Assembly: GCF_963678635.1 (NCBI RefSeq)
Contig: NW_026971391.1
Coordinates: forward strand, 1-34,416
Direction of reading: 5' to 3'
Source: Symsagittifera roscoffensis
Taxonomy: Eukaryota > Xenacoelomorpha > Acoela > Convolutidae
DNA: 34,416 bases
In this document: positions 10,625 to 21,476 of the stretch, in pieces
How positions within the stretch are numbered: position 1 is the first letter of the stretch
How the letters are laid out: each line of letters begins with the position of its first letter
The notes under the pieces: generated by a model
What the model saw: the letters and a program-made list of their open reading frames with translations, nothing else
Told to the model about the DNA's origin: nothing
The model's database searches: none
Made by a program: the position numbers and the translations under genes

Positions 10625-11549
10625 TAGAATCACGTATTGAGATTAATTAGAATCACGTATTCGTTTGCTTTTCTTGCTCTAAACCAGACTAAAATTCGAA
10701 TTTTTCAAATACTTCTCGACAGAAGTTTTTTCAAAATGTCATTCGCATCACGGATGACAGGACTTTAGTTTGGTATAACACTCTGAATATTGTTTGTGAT
10801 ACTTCATTTGGCATAGAAAAAAAACCCAAAACATACCCAAGGACAAAAATTTTTCGCGTTTTTTGAGGCGCAATTACCTAAAATGGAAAACCGAAACGCA
10901 GATCCCATAAAATAATTGGTAAAAAGTTCAAAGAAACAACAAACATGAGTTTCAATAGATAACTAGAAAAAAGAAAAATTGAATGGAAGCTCAATTATAA
11001 TTTTATTTGACAAGAAAGTGAAACAGAAACTTTGAAGAAATGAGAAGATTACTGCCATATAAAAGTAGAGAAATCGATACGTGGTACAGATCCCATACAA
11101 AAATAGTTAAACTTGTTGAAACTCTGTAGGGACTGAAAATGTTTATTTTAATTAGACAGGTTTAATTTGCAGGAATGAACAATTTTGATGGATGAAGGCA
11201 GCAGGACGATGACAGTATTGCAAAGTGTAATTTAGGATTCCTTGAAAACTGTTATTATTGTAAGAATCGTTTTTACAAGTCAAACAAAAGAATACAAAAA
11301 AGTATAGAGCATTTTGTGGAAAACGTGTTCAAATAAAACTTTCGGTACTCATCAAAGAGTTGTCTCGAGTGACATTACACTCTGTGTTTGTCACGCTACC
11401 AATATTTTCAGCCAGTTGGTTTCGAGCAACTTATTTAGTCTAAGACTAAACTCTCCTATTCTAACTTTCTGTAGTCTCAATAGCTTTGAGATTAGGTTGA
11501 AACCAACTTTGATGGCCGGATTAGTTAAACTGATCACAGTATGTTTTAT
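10625..11549. other. Stretch without recognised gene
   Basis: No supported gene. A 106-codon plus-strand frame at 11314-11634 runs into repeat family A and has no recognisable feature. Confidence 0.5.
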
Positions 11550-12050
11550 TGTTCCGATTTTCGATACCAAAGTAACGGAATATTTGTGCTCGGGTGGGTT
11601 TTTTTCTTCAGACAAATTTCGACTTTTTAACTAGCCATTTTTGACAGAATTTTTAAATATCATTCGAAAGCTATTGTTGCCCTGAGCTTAAATTTGGAAA
11701 GATATTTTACCTGTGACCATTTTTCGCAAAGTTATGGGCGTTTAAAGATCGCCCTTTTTGCCAATTTGGAACAATTAACGCGCGATATATTTCGCGCTAT
11801 AACGTGTGAGCGGAGATTTAATCCGCCTTAGAAATCGTTCCAAATTGGTTCAAGAAAACTTATATGCCATAATTGATATAATAGTAGGAGCAAAATTTAT
11901 CTTTTTGTACTTTATATGGCGTGTGAGATGATGATTTAAAAAAATTCATTTCATTTTATTATACTTATTTTTTTTTGTTATTACTGCTCATGAAACCTCA
12001 AAAGGCAGTCGGAACATCCAGGGCTTCGCCCTGATATGAGCAGTCTTGTT
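11550..12050 (+). mobile_element. Family A foldback/MITE-like element, copy 1
   Basis: It starts TGTTCCGA and its far end reads AGTCGGAACA (about 12007-12015), the inverse of the TGTTCCGACT start of other copies, so the unit has short terminal inverted repeats. Directly after this end is a hairpin, CAGGGC-TTC-GCCCTG (12019-12033), then GAGCAGTCTTGTTT. Related copies lie at 12265-12502 (5' part), 14541-15094 (inverted) and 15104-15652. It encodes no protein. It could be a MITE or a derivative of a larger transposon. Confidence 0.7.
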
Positions 12051-12502
12051 TCGGATTTAGTTATGAATCATAATTGATTAGAACCAAATACAATTTCTTA
12101 ATCAAAAGTTTTGACAAACAATGCTCTTGCTAACATCATTTTAGAAAACTGGAGTATTGAAAGCTATTATTATTTGTTAGTTTCCGTATAAACAACTGAT
12201 TCTTGAAGTTACGAGCCATCAGAAAAAACAAGCAATTGAAAAGGCGCTCAACGATATTTGATTTTGTTCCGACTTTCGTAACGAAAGTAACAGAATATTT
12301 GAGCTCGGGGTGGGTTTTAATTCTTCAGACAAATTTCGACTTTTTAACTAGCCAATTTTGACAAATATTTATATATCCTTCAAAAAGTAATGTTGTCTTG
12401 AGCTTGAATTTGAAAAGATATTTCACCTGAGATTATTTTTTGTAAATTTTTGGAGCTTAAAGATTGCCGTTTTGGCCAATTTTAGACAAAAGATCTGAGC
12501 TT
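11925..12502 (+). repeat. Direct repeat flanking the KH unit, left copy
   Basis: About 578 bp matching 13876-14453, made of the 3' part of family A copy 1, a middle stretch and the 5' part of another family A copy starting at 12265 (TGTTCCGACTTTCG). The two repeats bracket the first KH unit (12504-13874) exactly, like the arms of a composite insertion or the trace of an unequal exchange. Confidence 0.8.
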
Positions 12503-12600
12503 GGTACGTAAGTGTTTCTTTAGATACGATGAATGAATGGCACATAAAGAGCGCATCATAAATACAATTCAAGTGGGAATCTATCGAATTAGTGCACGAG

Positions 12601-12732
12601 GGCGACAAATCGTAACACGTGACGATTCGTAGCAAGAAGGCGTTGGCAAGTAGAATACGCTTGCTTCGTATGAGAAGAATACTGCGCGTTATTCAGTGTT
12701 CCTAACTTAATCTAGTGTTACGAGTTGTCACC
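12601..12732 (-). mobile_element. Family C MITE-like element, copy 2
   Basis: Starts GGCGACAAATCGTAACA and ends GTTACGAGTTGTCACC, an imperfect inverted pair. The interior is the reverse complement of copy 1 at 10281. It lies inside the KH unit and was duplicated with it (copy 3 at 16250). Confidence 0.7.
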
Positions 12733-13029
12733 TCAATTTCAATTAGGATTTCACCACACATTTCTTCCCTCTCACCCCACCCCCTCCCCATTTACTTCTA
12801 TTCACATTCATCATGTTCATACAACAACCGAGACAGCTCGTAACAAAAGACAACTAACAAAATTTAAGAGAAACGGAACTCGCAAAGTTTTGAAACAAGA
12901 TAAAAAATTGTTGCGAGTTGTCGTGTTAACCCCAATTAAATTACTCACAATGATAGCTCGAGAACAGAATTCAACTGAGTTAATGTTTTTAAGAAAACGA
13001 TCCTTTTGTTTTAAGATATGGCGTCAAAA

Positions 13030-13874
13030 GGAGTTACTCATTTGCTTATGCGCCAGCTCGGGATAAATTGGTGGCATTTATCATTGGAAAACACCGCAGT
13101 GGGCTAAACCGTCTAGTGCAGTTACCCGGAGTGCAAGAGGTTTTTGTCCTAAGGAAACATGTACCAGAGGTTCCTGGTTATTTTGAGATCTAAGTGACCG
13201 GAGAGAATGAGATGGCTTGCAATGAAGTTTGCGCGGAAGTGGAGAGAAAATAGAAATATTCGAAATAAGAGATATTCGAACAGCATGCGATCACGCCCCT
13301 TCAAGCTTCGATACAATCAGGCTGCGGAGATTTCGAAGAAACTCCTCGGAGCTGGTAGTGGTTGGAAATGGACAAAGCGAAGACGAGAACGAGCGAAATC
13401 TATTCGCTGTTTCTGAGTTTGTTCAGCTTCAACCAATTCCATTTCGTGAGGAAAGGGGTCACGGAAACTTTTTTGATTTCTCGGAGGAAAAAGTAGCCTC
13501 GTTTTTCGACCCATTGCTGAGTAGCAAGCAACAATCCGCAAATACTGAACTGAGTTTTCGTATCCGACTTGGAAAATTTATTTTCAACGAAACAGATGAA
13601 GTTGTTAAGAAACAGATGAACGAAACAGATGAAATAAGTATTGAGAAAAAAAGTTGGCTACCAAACAACATTACCTGAAGAACAAACATGGCCTGAATGA
13701 TAACTTTGTTCCTACTTTGAACCCCAATTTAAAACAAAGCTGTCTAATGAAACTGGAGCAGTTGCAGCTCAAAGATGTTTAGGAATTGAGTCCCGAACAG
13801 GGTATAATATTAAGCTTTGCATGTTCAGGCGAAACTCTATTGAGAATGCGCATCGAAATAGACAAGGAGAGGGA
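13030..13874 (+). pseudogene. KH-domain gene remnant, copy 1
   Basis: This is the degraded partner of the gene at 16676. The start codon position reads AGG instead of ATG, the KH domain carries a three-base deletion (around 13113) and a TAA at 13192-13194 (after GAGATC), and the copy stops at 13874, where family A sequence begins. The middle, 13195-13767, is identical to copy 2, including the shifts after the A4 run at 13247-13250 and in the A7 run at 13646-13652. A second stop (TAG, at about 13781) lies in the 3' part. No function is expected. Confidence 0.75.
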
Positions 13875-13875
13875 C

Positions 13876-14453
13876 GTGTGGGATGATGATTTAAAAAAAT
13901 TCATTTCATTTTAATATACTTATTTTTTTTTGTTATTACTGCTCATGAAACCTCAAAAGGCAGTCGGAACATCCAGGGCTGTCGGAACGTCTTGTTTCGG
14001 ATTTAGTTATGAATCATAATTGATTAGAATCAAATACAATTTCTTAATCAAAAGTTATGACAAAGAATGCTCTTGCTAACATCATTTTAGAAAACTGGAG
14101 TATTAAAAACTATTATGATTTGTTAGTTTCCGTATAAACAACTGATTCTTGAAGTTACGAGCCATCAGAAAAAACAAGCAATTGAAAAGGCGCTCAACGA
14201 TATTTGATTTTGTTCCGACTTTCGTAACGAAAGTAACAGAATATTTGTGCTCGGGGTGGGTTTTAATTCTTCAGACAAATTTCGACTTTTTAACTAGCCA
14301 ATTTTGACAAAATTATATAAATCATTCAAAGCGTAGTGTTGTCTTGAGCTTGAATTTGAAAAGATATTTTACCTGAGATCATTTTTTGTAAATTTTTGGA
14401 GCTTAAAGATTGCCGTTTTGGCCAATTTTAGACAAAAGATCTGAGCTTGTTGT
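13876..14453 (+). repeat. Direct repeat flanking the KH unit, right copy
   Basis: Matches 11925-12502. One local difference removes part of the hairpin: GGGCTGTCGGAACGTC replaces the GGGCTTCGCCCTG region. Both copies end at GAGCTTG. Confidence 0.8.
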
Positions 14454-14540
14454 CTTTCTTTTTTTTTTAAAGATTTTGGCTTCTCATATAGCCACTATAG
14501 AACAATTTTTTGAAAGTTTTTGAGGTACTGAGCTAAGATT

Positions 14541-15652
14541 TCAACAAGACTGCTCGTATCAGGGTGAAGCCCCGAAAGTTCCGACTGCCTTGCAAGCTCT
14601 AAGGAGCAGATATAACATGAAAAATTAAACGTAATAAAAAAAAAAAATTTGGGAGGTTTTTTGTAAAAATGATCCACATACATGCCGTAGAAACAACAAA
14701 GTGATAAATTTCGCTACTAGAAAAAATAAATTATGGCAAATAAGCTTTCTTCAACCAATTTGGAACAATTTCTAAGGCGGATTAAATCTCCGCGTACGCG
14801 TAGCTCGGTAAATTAAATCTCCGCGTAGCTCGGTAAATATCGCGCATTAATTGTCCCAAGTTCGCCAAAATGGCAATTTTTCAACCCCCATAACTTTTCA
14901 AAAAATCATCAAAACAACAATACCTGAATGATATTTAAAAAATCCCGTCAAAAATGGCTAGTTAAAATTTCGAAAATTGTCTGAAGAAAAAAAAGCACAC
15001 CGAGCACAAATATTCCGTTACTTTCGTTAAGCAATCGGAAAAAAACCACCCGGGCACAAATATTCCGTTACTTTTGTTACGAAAGTCGGAACAACAACAA
15101 TTATTGTTCCGACTTTAGATACGAAAGTAACGGAATATTTGTGTTCGGGGTGGGTTTTTTTTTCTTCAGACAAATTTCGACTTTTTAACTAGCCATTTTT
15201 GACGGAGATTTTTTATATCATTCGAAAGCCATTGTTGTCTTGAACTTAAATTCGAAAAGATATTTCACCTGTGATCATTTTTTGTAAAGTTATCAGGGTT
15301 TAAAAATTGCCATTTTGGCCATTTTGACCAATTTGGGACAATTAACGCGCGATATAATTCGCGCTATTAACGCGTAAGCGGAGATTTAATACTTATAAAT
15401 CGTTCCAAATTGGTTGAACGAAGCTTATTTGCCATAATTGATTTGTTACAAGGAACAAAATCTCTCTTTTTGTACTTTATATGGCGTGTGGGGTGATGAT
15501 TTTCATAAAAAATTTCAAATTTTGGAAAAAAAAAAGTTTAATTTTATTTTATTTCATTTATTTTTTTTATGTTGTTACTGCTGCTCCATTAACCTTAAAA
15601 GGCAGTCGGAACATTCAGGGCTTTGCCCTGATACGAGCAGTCTTGTTGTTTT
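14541..15652. repeat. Large inverted repeat (palindrome) of two family A copies
   Basis: The left arm, 14541-15094, is the reverse complement of the right arm, 15104-15652. The arms meet as AGTCGGAACAA, a 9-base spacer, then TTGTTCCGACT. The outer ends are CAACAAGACTGCTCGTATCAGG and its inverse at 15635-15652. In the left arm the tip segment GCACAAATATTCCGTTAC occurs twice (about 15004 and 15055) and another segment around 14785-14835 is duplicated in tandem. The arms could form a hairpin of about 550 bp, typical of foldback elements or head-to-head MITE insertions. Confidence 0.85.
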
Positions 15653-16152
15653 TGTGTGTTAGTGTTGCCAATTTAGCCAATTTGGGATAATTAACGCGCG
15701 ATTTTTGTCCTGCTGCTAACGCGTAACCGGCGAATTGATCCTGCTCAGTTTTTTTTCAAAGTTGATTAAGGGTAAGCTATTTTGATTTATTCGTTGACAG
15801 ACGCTGATTACGTCACTCTCTATTTTACCTAGCGTGTGGAGAGATAACTGTTTTTTTTATATCTTAAATAGTTCTTTTTGCATCATTGTTTTTCATCAAA
15901 AAAATGTGAAGTATATGTGCTTGGGTATATATTGAAGTATATGTTAAACTCGTACAAATTAATTTTCAACAATTATGTTGTTTGATCTTGTCCAAAACTG
16001 GAATTTTTTTCTACAACTATATGATACCAGTTAAAGGGCAGTCAAAACAATCATACGAGCAATTTTGTTTTGTTTAGTGTTCGTCCAGAAAAAGTTGCTA
16101 AAGAAAGGACAATGCTTTCTTGCACCAGGAAAACAAGGCTCCCAAATGCTGG
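15653..16152. other. Stretch without recognised gene
   Basis: Starts with a further short fragment resembling family A interior (AATTTGGGATAATTAACGCGCG, about 15673). The remainder shows nothing recognisable. Confidence 0.5.
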
Positions 16153-17524
16153 GTACGTAAGTGTTTCTTTAGATACGATGAATGAATGGCACATAAAAAG
16201 CGCATCATAAATACAATTCAAGTGGGAATCTATCGAATTAGTGCATGAGGGCGACAAATCGTAACACGTGACGATTCGTAACAAGAAGGCGTTGGCAAGG
16301 AGAATACGCTTGCTTCGTATGAGAAGAATACTGCGCGTTATTCAGTGTTCCTAACTTAATCTAGTGTTACGAGTTGTCACCTCAGTTCCAATTAGGATTT
16401 CACCACACATTTCTTCCCTCTCACCCCCACCCCCTCCCCATTTACTTCTATTCACATACATCATGTTCATACAACAACCGAGACAGCTCGTAACAAAAGA
16501 CAACTAACAAAACTTAAGAGAAACGCAACTCGCAAGGTTTTGAAACAAGATAAAAATTTGCTGCGAGTTGTCGTGTTAATCCCAATTAAATTACTCACAA
16601 TGACTAGAGAACAGATTTCAACTGAGTTAATGTTTTTAATAACGCGATCCTTTTGTTTTAAGATATGGCGTCAAAATGAGTTACTCATTTGCTTATGCTC
16701 CAGCTCGGGATAAATTGGTGGCCTTTATCATTGGAAAAGACCGCAGCGGACTAAATCGTCTAGAGCAGCAGTTACCTGGAGTGCAAGAGGTTTTTGTCCT
16801 ACACGAACAAGTACCAGAGGTTCCTGGTTATTTTGAGATCCACGTGACCGGAGAGAATGAGATGGCTTGCAATGAAGTTTGCGCGGAAGTGGAGAGAAAA
16901 TAGAAATATTCGAAATAAGAGATATTCGAACAGCATGCGATCACGCCCCTTCAAGCTTCGATACAATCAGGCTGCGGAGATTTCGAAGAAACTCCTCGGA
17001 GCTGGTAGTGGTTGGAAATGGACAAAGCGAAGACGAGAACGAGCGAAATCTATTCGCTGTTTCTGAGTTTGTTCAGCTTCAACCAATTCCATTTCGTGAG
17101 GAAAGGGGTCACGGAAACTTTTTTGATTTCTCGGAGGAAAAAGTAGCCTCGTTTTTCGACCCATTGCTGAGTAGCAAGCAACAATCCGCAAATACTGAAC
17201 TGAGTTTTCGTATCCGACTTGGAAAATTTATTTTCAACGAAACAGATGAAGTTGTTAAGAAACAGATGAACGAAACAGATGAAATAAGTATTGAGAAAAA
17301 AAGTTGGCTACCAAACAACATTACCTGAAGAACAAACATGGCCTGAATGATAACTTTGTTCCTACTTTGAACCCCAATTTAAAACAAAGCTGTCTAATGA
17401 AACTGGAGCAGTTGCAGTTCAAAGATGTTTCGGAATTGAGTCCCGAACGGGGTATGATAGTAAGCTTCGCACGTTCAGGCGAAACTCGATCGAGAATGCG
17501 CATCGAAATAGACAAGGAGAGGGA
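16153..17524 (+). repeat. KH-gene unit, copy 2
   Basis: Second copy of the unit at 12504-13874. Here the homology ends at 17524 but the KH gene continues to 17858, so this copy is closer to the source. It includes a family C element at 16250-16381. Confidence 0.9.
16250..16381 (-). mobile_element. Family C MITE-like element, copy 3
   Basis: Nearly identical to 12601-12732, with ends GGCGACAAATCGTAACA and GTTACGAGTTGTCACC. Confidence 0.7.
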
Positions 17525-17858
17525 ACTCGTGTCAGCTATCGCTAAGAAACAAGCTGGCTTTTGTAACATCACTGCGCTCAGCGAGACACCTCTAGACTGG
17601 CGGGCAAGTTTGGTCCTCGAACACAAACAGCACGCCCCCGAGCATCTCCACCAGGTGCTCAACAGATGTTGGGACAGCTCCTCCGAGGACTCGTGGAAGC
17701 TTCCCGAAGGGACTGATGATTGGAACGTTTATACTATAAAACGGATTTTGGAAACGAACTATTGGGAGAAGGAAGTTAAACCCGATGACTCAGACGAAGG
17801 GCGCACCGAATTACTGCAGCTTAGGGTGATCGCTACTTTTTTCTTACCCACTGCATAA
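16676..17858 (+). CDS. KH-domain protein gene, copy 2, in three overlapping frames
   Basis: From ATG at 16676 the first frame reads a KH domain over about 75 residues: LVAFIIGKDRSGLNRLE, a following variable strand, PGYFEIHVTG and a C-terminal helix. KH domains bind single-stranded RNA or DNA through a GxxG loop; here the loop reads GKDR, so the second glycine is missing and nucleic-acid binding may be lost. The frame meets TAG at 16901; the next frame carries on directly with IEIFEIRDIR and 149 codons, and a third frame takes over after the A7 run 17296-17302 and ends at 17858 with DWNVYTIKRILETNYW. Each switch equals one missing A. The 3' part is richer in G and C than its surroundings and looks like real coding sequence. 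I do not recognise the full-length family. It could be a host gene fragment, spliced further upstream (an acceptor-like TTTTGTTTTAAG precedes it), or cargo of a transposable unit. Confidence 0.55.
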
Positions 17859-18105
17859 CCACATAAAAATTACTTTATGATTTTAAAACTTTCTACTTTA
17901 AAGATAGAGCAAAGAACGGAACAAAAGCTCGAAAAAAACTTTTCGACTGAAATCGCATGATGTCAGCATCAGTGAGTTGTGGAAGTTCAGTTAGGATTCA
18001 ATGGAGTTACTAAGCTTGCAGATTTTTTAGTATTTAAAGGCCGAAATACTAATTGAAGACCGACGTACTAATTGACGCGACAATTCTTAAGATGGTTTAA
18101 GCTTG
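17859..18105. other. Short intergenic stretch
   Basis: Lies between the KH gene and the left LTR. Contains GACGCGACAATTCTTAA (about 18073), a weak echo of the family C ends, and nothing else recognised. Confidence 0.4.
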
Positions 18106-18222
18106 TGTTGTGATCGGCTTTATTTCATTAACTTATTTTATTTAACTGTTCTTGTATGACCTTGTCTACCGCTAATGACCTCCATCGGAGCGAGCAAGCG
18201 TCAGTGTTATTGTGTCTTAGTT
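18106..18222 (+). repeat. Left LTR of the gypsy element
   Basis: 117 bp beginning TGTTGTGATCGG and ending GTGTCTTAGTT, matching 23972-24093 with small indels and about ten substitutions. It is short for a gypsy LTR. The divergence between the LTRs argues for an old insertion. Confidence 0.8.
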
Positions 18223-18308
18223 AGAAATAACACACATTTTAATTGAACTCAATTCTTTTTTCCTATTATTTTAAGCTTAGTTTAGTTAGAGCATTAGTAT
18301 ATTTTATC

Positions 18309-18540
18309 ATGGTTAAGTCATCTAAAAACAAATCTGGCATAAGTGGAGTCCCTCCATTCTGGCAAACGCATGCGATCGATCCTTCGGCCTAATGGGAAAA
18401 TTGGAGGAATGTATTCCAATTGGCATTAATAGCCAAAGATCTAGAAATTCGATCTAGAAAATTTATTAAATCCTTTAGACCTGCTACAACCAGAGATTCA
18501 ACAATTAGAGGACGAACCTCATAACAAAACGAAAACGGCC
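18309..18540 (+). pseudogene. Gypsy gag remnant
   Basis: From ATG at 18309 the frame reads MVKSSKNKSG and then PPFWQTHAIDPSA, a TAA at 18390, then WENWRNVFQLALIAKD. The pattern PPFW...P..W..W...F..A is the start of gag in this gypsy lineage, the protein that forms the particle. A further stop follows near 18520. The rest of gag (to about 19400) is too decayed to read as one frame. Confidence 0.6.
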
Positions 18541-19420
18541 AAAATGGATAAAATAGCCAGAAACGCAGAAGAAAGAAGAAGTTTCAGCAAAACCGAAAGC
18601 GCCAGTAATAAACTAGAAACAAAGACAATCAACGGATTGCGAATGCCAGAAGCAGGCAAGCAAATCCGCTCTATGCTTTACTTGAGCTCTCGGTAGCAAG
18701 GATAAGAAAAATTTCTCACTAAAGTTCGAGAAGTTCAAAATCCTCCGCATAAACTTTGCTGAATTTTGAGATCTCTTAATCCAAACTTTTATTCGAAAAA
18801 CCCAATGTGGCAATCGAAGGCCACAAGCTGCTTAATAGACGTCAAAAAGACAGCTCAAACTTGAAAAAATTCTGAGGCGCTCTAGCGGAGATGGCTAAGA
18901 AATGCTATATTCCAGCGGAAAAGAAGAGTGGCTCTGCGGAATTTTTGTCAACAACATGAGGAGCTATGAGAACCAAAGGAAATTCTAATCGAAACCTTAC
19001 CACCTCAGGAAGTTCTAAATGTCGGCTTAATAGATGAGAAGGCAATCTCTAATCACTTGACGATTGCAAACAATTTTAAATCTTCTTATCCTGTACATAA
19101 TATTACTGTGAAAAAACATCAGACTTTTAACAAACATGCACCAACTGTAGCAGTAGATAGTAGAAACTCAAGCATGAAATAGAAAAAAAACTTGTGAAAG
19201 GACACCTTGCCGTCTGTCCGGTGAAGGATGAGATTAGTATCTTGTAATTTCAAAGGTCATTGTAGATACTGAATTTGTAGATCCGAAATGTAGATACAAG
19301 TTTGTACTTCCGTCGGATACCCTGCTGTAAAAGTAAGAAAGCTGCAATGTAACAAATTCATGGTCGGAGACATGACAAAGTGACAACAACGAATACTCAT
19401 ATTAAACGTGACTACAAAAT

Positions 19421-20020
19421 TTGAAAATACTAAATACCGGAATGAGAAGGGAAAAATTCTTGCAACTAAAATTCCAGGCCGGCTCAGCAAGCCCAGTAAG
19501 CTTTTTAAAAAGGAACATAGTACACCAACTTAAATTACTTGACCCATACTTGAAAATCAACGCAGTCGATTGGGCTGCGAAAGATCTCTACTGTGGCTTA
19601 CCAGACGACCCGATTTAGAACGTGGGCCAAATCATCGTACCAATCAGACCCGATGGATAGTCTTACGAGAAAACGGCCTTCTTAACCACCAATGGACATG
19701 AGCAAAACATTATAGGGAATGACAATCTATCCCATGTCGGGATTAAAGTCGAAGAGAAAACTTTTCCACACTTTAAGAACAAATCGAATAAATCAATCAG
19801 ATCATTAATTCCATCGGATCGTACAAGAACGAAGAGAAACAATTTCAAAAAAAACTGAACCAACCATTAACAGAATTGACAAACAGAAAAACCAACTGAA
19901 ATTTACCCATTTTGAACCGTTGAAATCAATTCATTTAAAAGGAAGAATTGTACCGTTACACTTACCACCAGCGGTAAGCTAAGAACATGATAGAATAATT
20001 TCCGAAGTAAATTAACTGAA
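19421..20020 (+). pseudogene. Gypsy pol upstream part (protease to RT linker), degraded
   Basis: Broken frames, for example 19421-19618 (65 codons, with AVDWAAKDLYCGLPDDPI). No catalytic protease motif is visible. Assigned only by its position between gag and RT. Confidence 0.35.
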
Positions 20021-20059
20021 AAGCTAGAATCATGCGATAAAGAGAGATTTATCAGGCCA

Positions 20060-20560
20060 GTGGTAATTATCTGCAAAAAAGGATAATTCAATAAAACTCG
20101 CGTTGATCTAAAAACTAATAAACATAGAAATCTTCAAAAAAAACAGAAGCCCAACATTCACAAAGTAGTAGATAACATTGCATCACAATTTTCAGAAAAA
20201 TGCGCCGGAGAAGTTTGGTTCACTGATCTAGACCTCGAAAAGGCTTAGAGTCAATTAAACTTAGACGAATTCACAAGTAAACCTTGCAGTTTTACTATCT
20301 TAGTTGGAAACATTAGCAGTTCATATAAGTTTTTAACAGGTTTTTATGGGCTTGGTAATATGCCAAAGGAATTCGAAAGATTGATAGGCACAACCATTGG
20401 AAACATTCCTTTTACCAACCTTTACCTAAACTAAAAATGAATTTGTTCCAAAGGAAACTTTAACGAAAACAATGCCATCGTCGAAAATATTTTATCGACC
20501 TTAGACAAAAATAGTTTCGCAGTCAAATGGCCAAAATTGAATTTAAAAATATTAATGGCT
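20060..20560 (+). pseudogene. Gypsy reverse transcriptase remnant
   Basis: The plus strand reads RVDLKTNK, then VWFTDLDLEKA with a TAG at 20247 where the family has Tyr, SQLNLDEFTSKPCSF, YKFLTGFYGLGNMPKEFERLI, and finally the region of the active site, where the expected YLDD-type motif has become YLN followed by TAA. The first catalytic aspartate (TDLDLEKA) is kept, the second pair is lost. It would have copied the element RNA into DNA. Confidence 0.75.
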
Positions 20561-20869
20561 AGATTTCAAAATATCGAGATCAGGATTTATTTCGGTCTTT
20601 CGCTCGAAGATCAAACTTTAGCGATAAATTCCAACCCAATCTCCCGGAACTTGAAGGAATTGCGCTCTTTTTTTTTGATCGACTAACGAATCCATTAAAT
20701 TTGTACCAAAACTTGCATCGCTGGGAAGTCATCTTAGAACGCTAATAAAGAGGAAATTGATGCTGAATTGATCAGATGATCATACAATAGTCTACGAGAA
20801 AATTAAATCAGAAATCGTTATTTCTACCAAAATATCTACTTCGACGTGAGTAGAATAAAAAAAACCAGA

Positions 20870-21240
20870 CATCTCACAAAACGGTCTCGGCGCTACGCTT
20901 GAACAACTCCACGGGAACGACTACAGATCGGCTTCTTTCATTGCTGGATTTCAGACCCCAACGAAGCGAAAAACTCATCAAACGAACTCGAACTCCGCGA
21001 TGCTGTTTGGGCTGTTGAACACTACAAATTTCACCTATACGGTTCGAATTTCTAAGTTCTAACAAATAATAAAGCTTTTTTATCGGCCTTATGATGTAAT
21101 CATGGAAAGAAGACTTGTCATAGCCCATTAACAAGCAAAACGGGTTGACAGACTTTTACCGTTTAACTTTTTCGATAAAATATAAATCAGGCAAAGATAT
21201 GGGTTTTACAGGTTTAACCTTAAGAGTTCCAAATAGAAAA
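20870..21240 (+). pseudogene. Gypsy RNase H remnant
   Basis: Around 21001 the plus strand reads AVWAVEHYKFHLYGSNF, the conserved block of gypsy RNase H, followed in shifted frames by VDRLLPFNF and GKDMGF. This domain would degrade the RNA template. Stops separate the pieces. Confidence 0.65.
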
Positions 21241-21476
21241 CTTTTCTACTCTTGAATTCTACTCTACTCTTGAATCTGATATAGAAATAATAAACAAATA
21301 CATCAACTCCTATCTGATTTGCCAAAAATAGAAAAATTTCAGTGACGTTAAACTACTTAATAAGATTATCGCATCAATTCTAAACTTAGTTCAAGATTGA
21401 AAATTTGCGATTTTGATTATTTTCGTTCCAAATTTTGTACCCATAAATCTTCTCCGTTGGGTTATTCAAAAAACAA

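Larger units (their letters stand above)
12504..13874 (+). repeat. KH-gene unit, copy 1
   Basis: The stretch from GTACGTAAGTGTTTC to GACAAGGAGAGGGA matches 16153-17524 (offset about 3650). It contains a family C element (12601-12732), a C-rich tract and the KH-gene remnant. Divergence is uneven: a few per cent at the left, about 10 per cent or more in the KH exon, none over about 570 bp, then about 10 per cent at the right end. Confidence 0.9.

Noticed and set aside
11314-11634. 106-codon plus-strand open frame
   Set aside because: Runs into the family A repeat, whose other copies do not keep the frame open.
12725-13066. 113-codon plus-strand frame before the KH remnant
   Set aside because: The equivalent frame in the second copy of the unit is interrupted, and the His/Thr/Pro-rich translation comes from a C-rich tract.
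13207-13689. Additional frames on both strands within the KH unit
   Set aside because: They overlap the frame that continues the KH protein and are identical in both copies only because the DNA is identical.
15438-15690. Plus-strand frames in the right arm of the large palindrome
   Set aside because: Phe/Tyr-rich translation of AT-rich MITE sequence; not conserved in the other family A copies.
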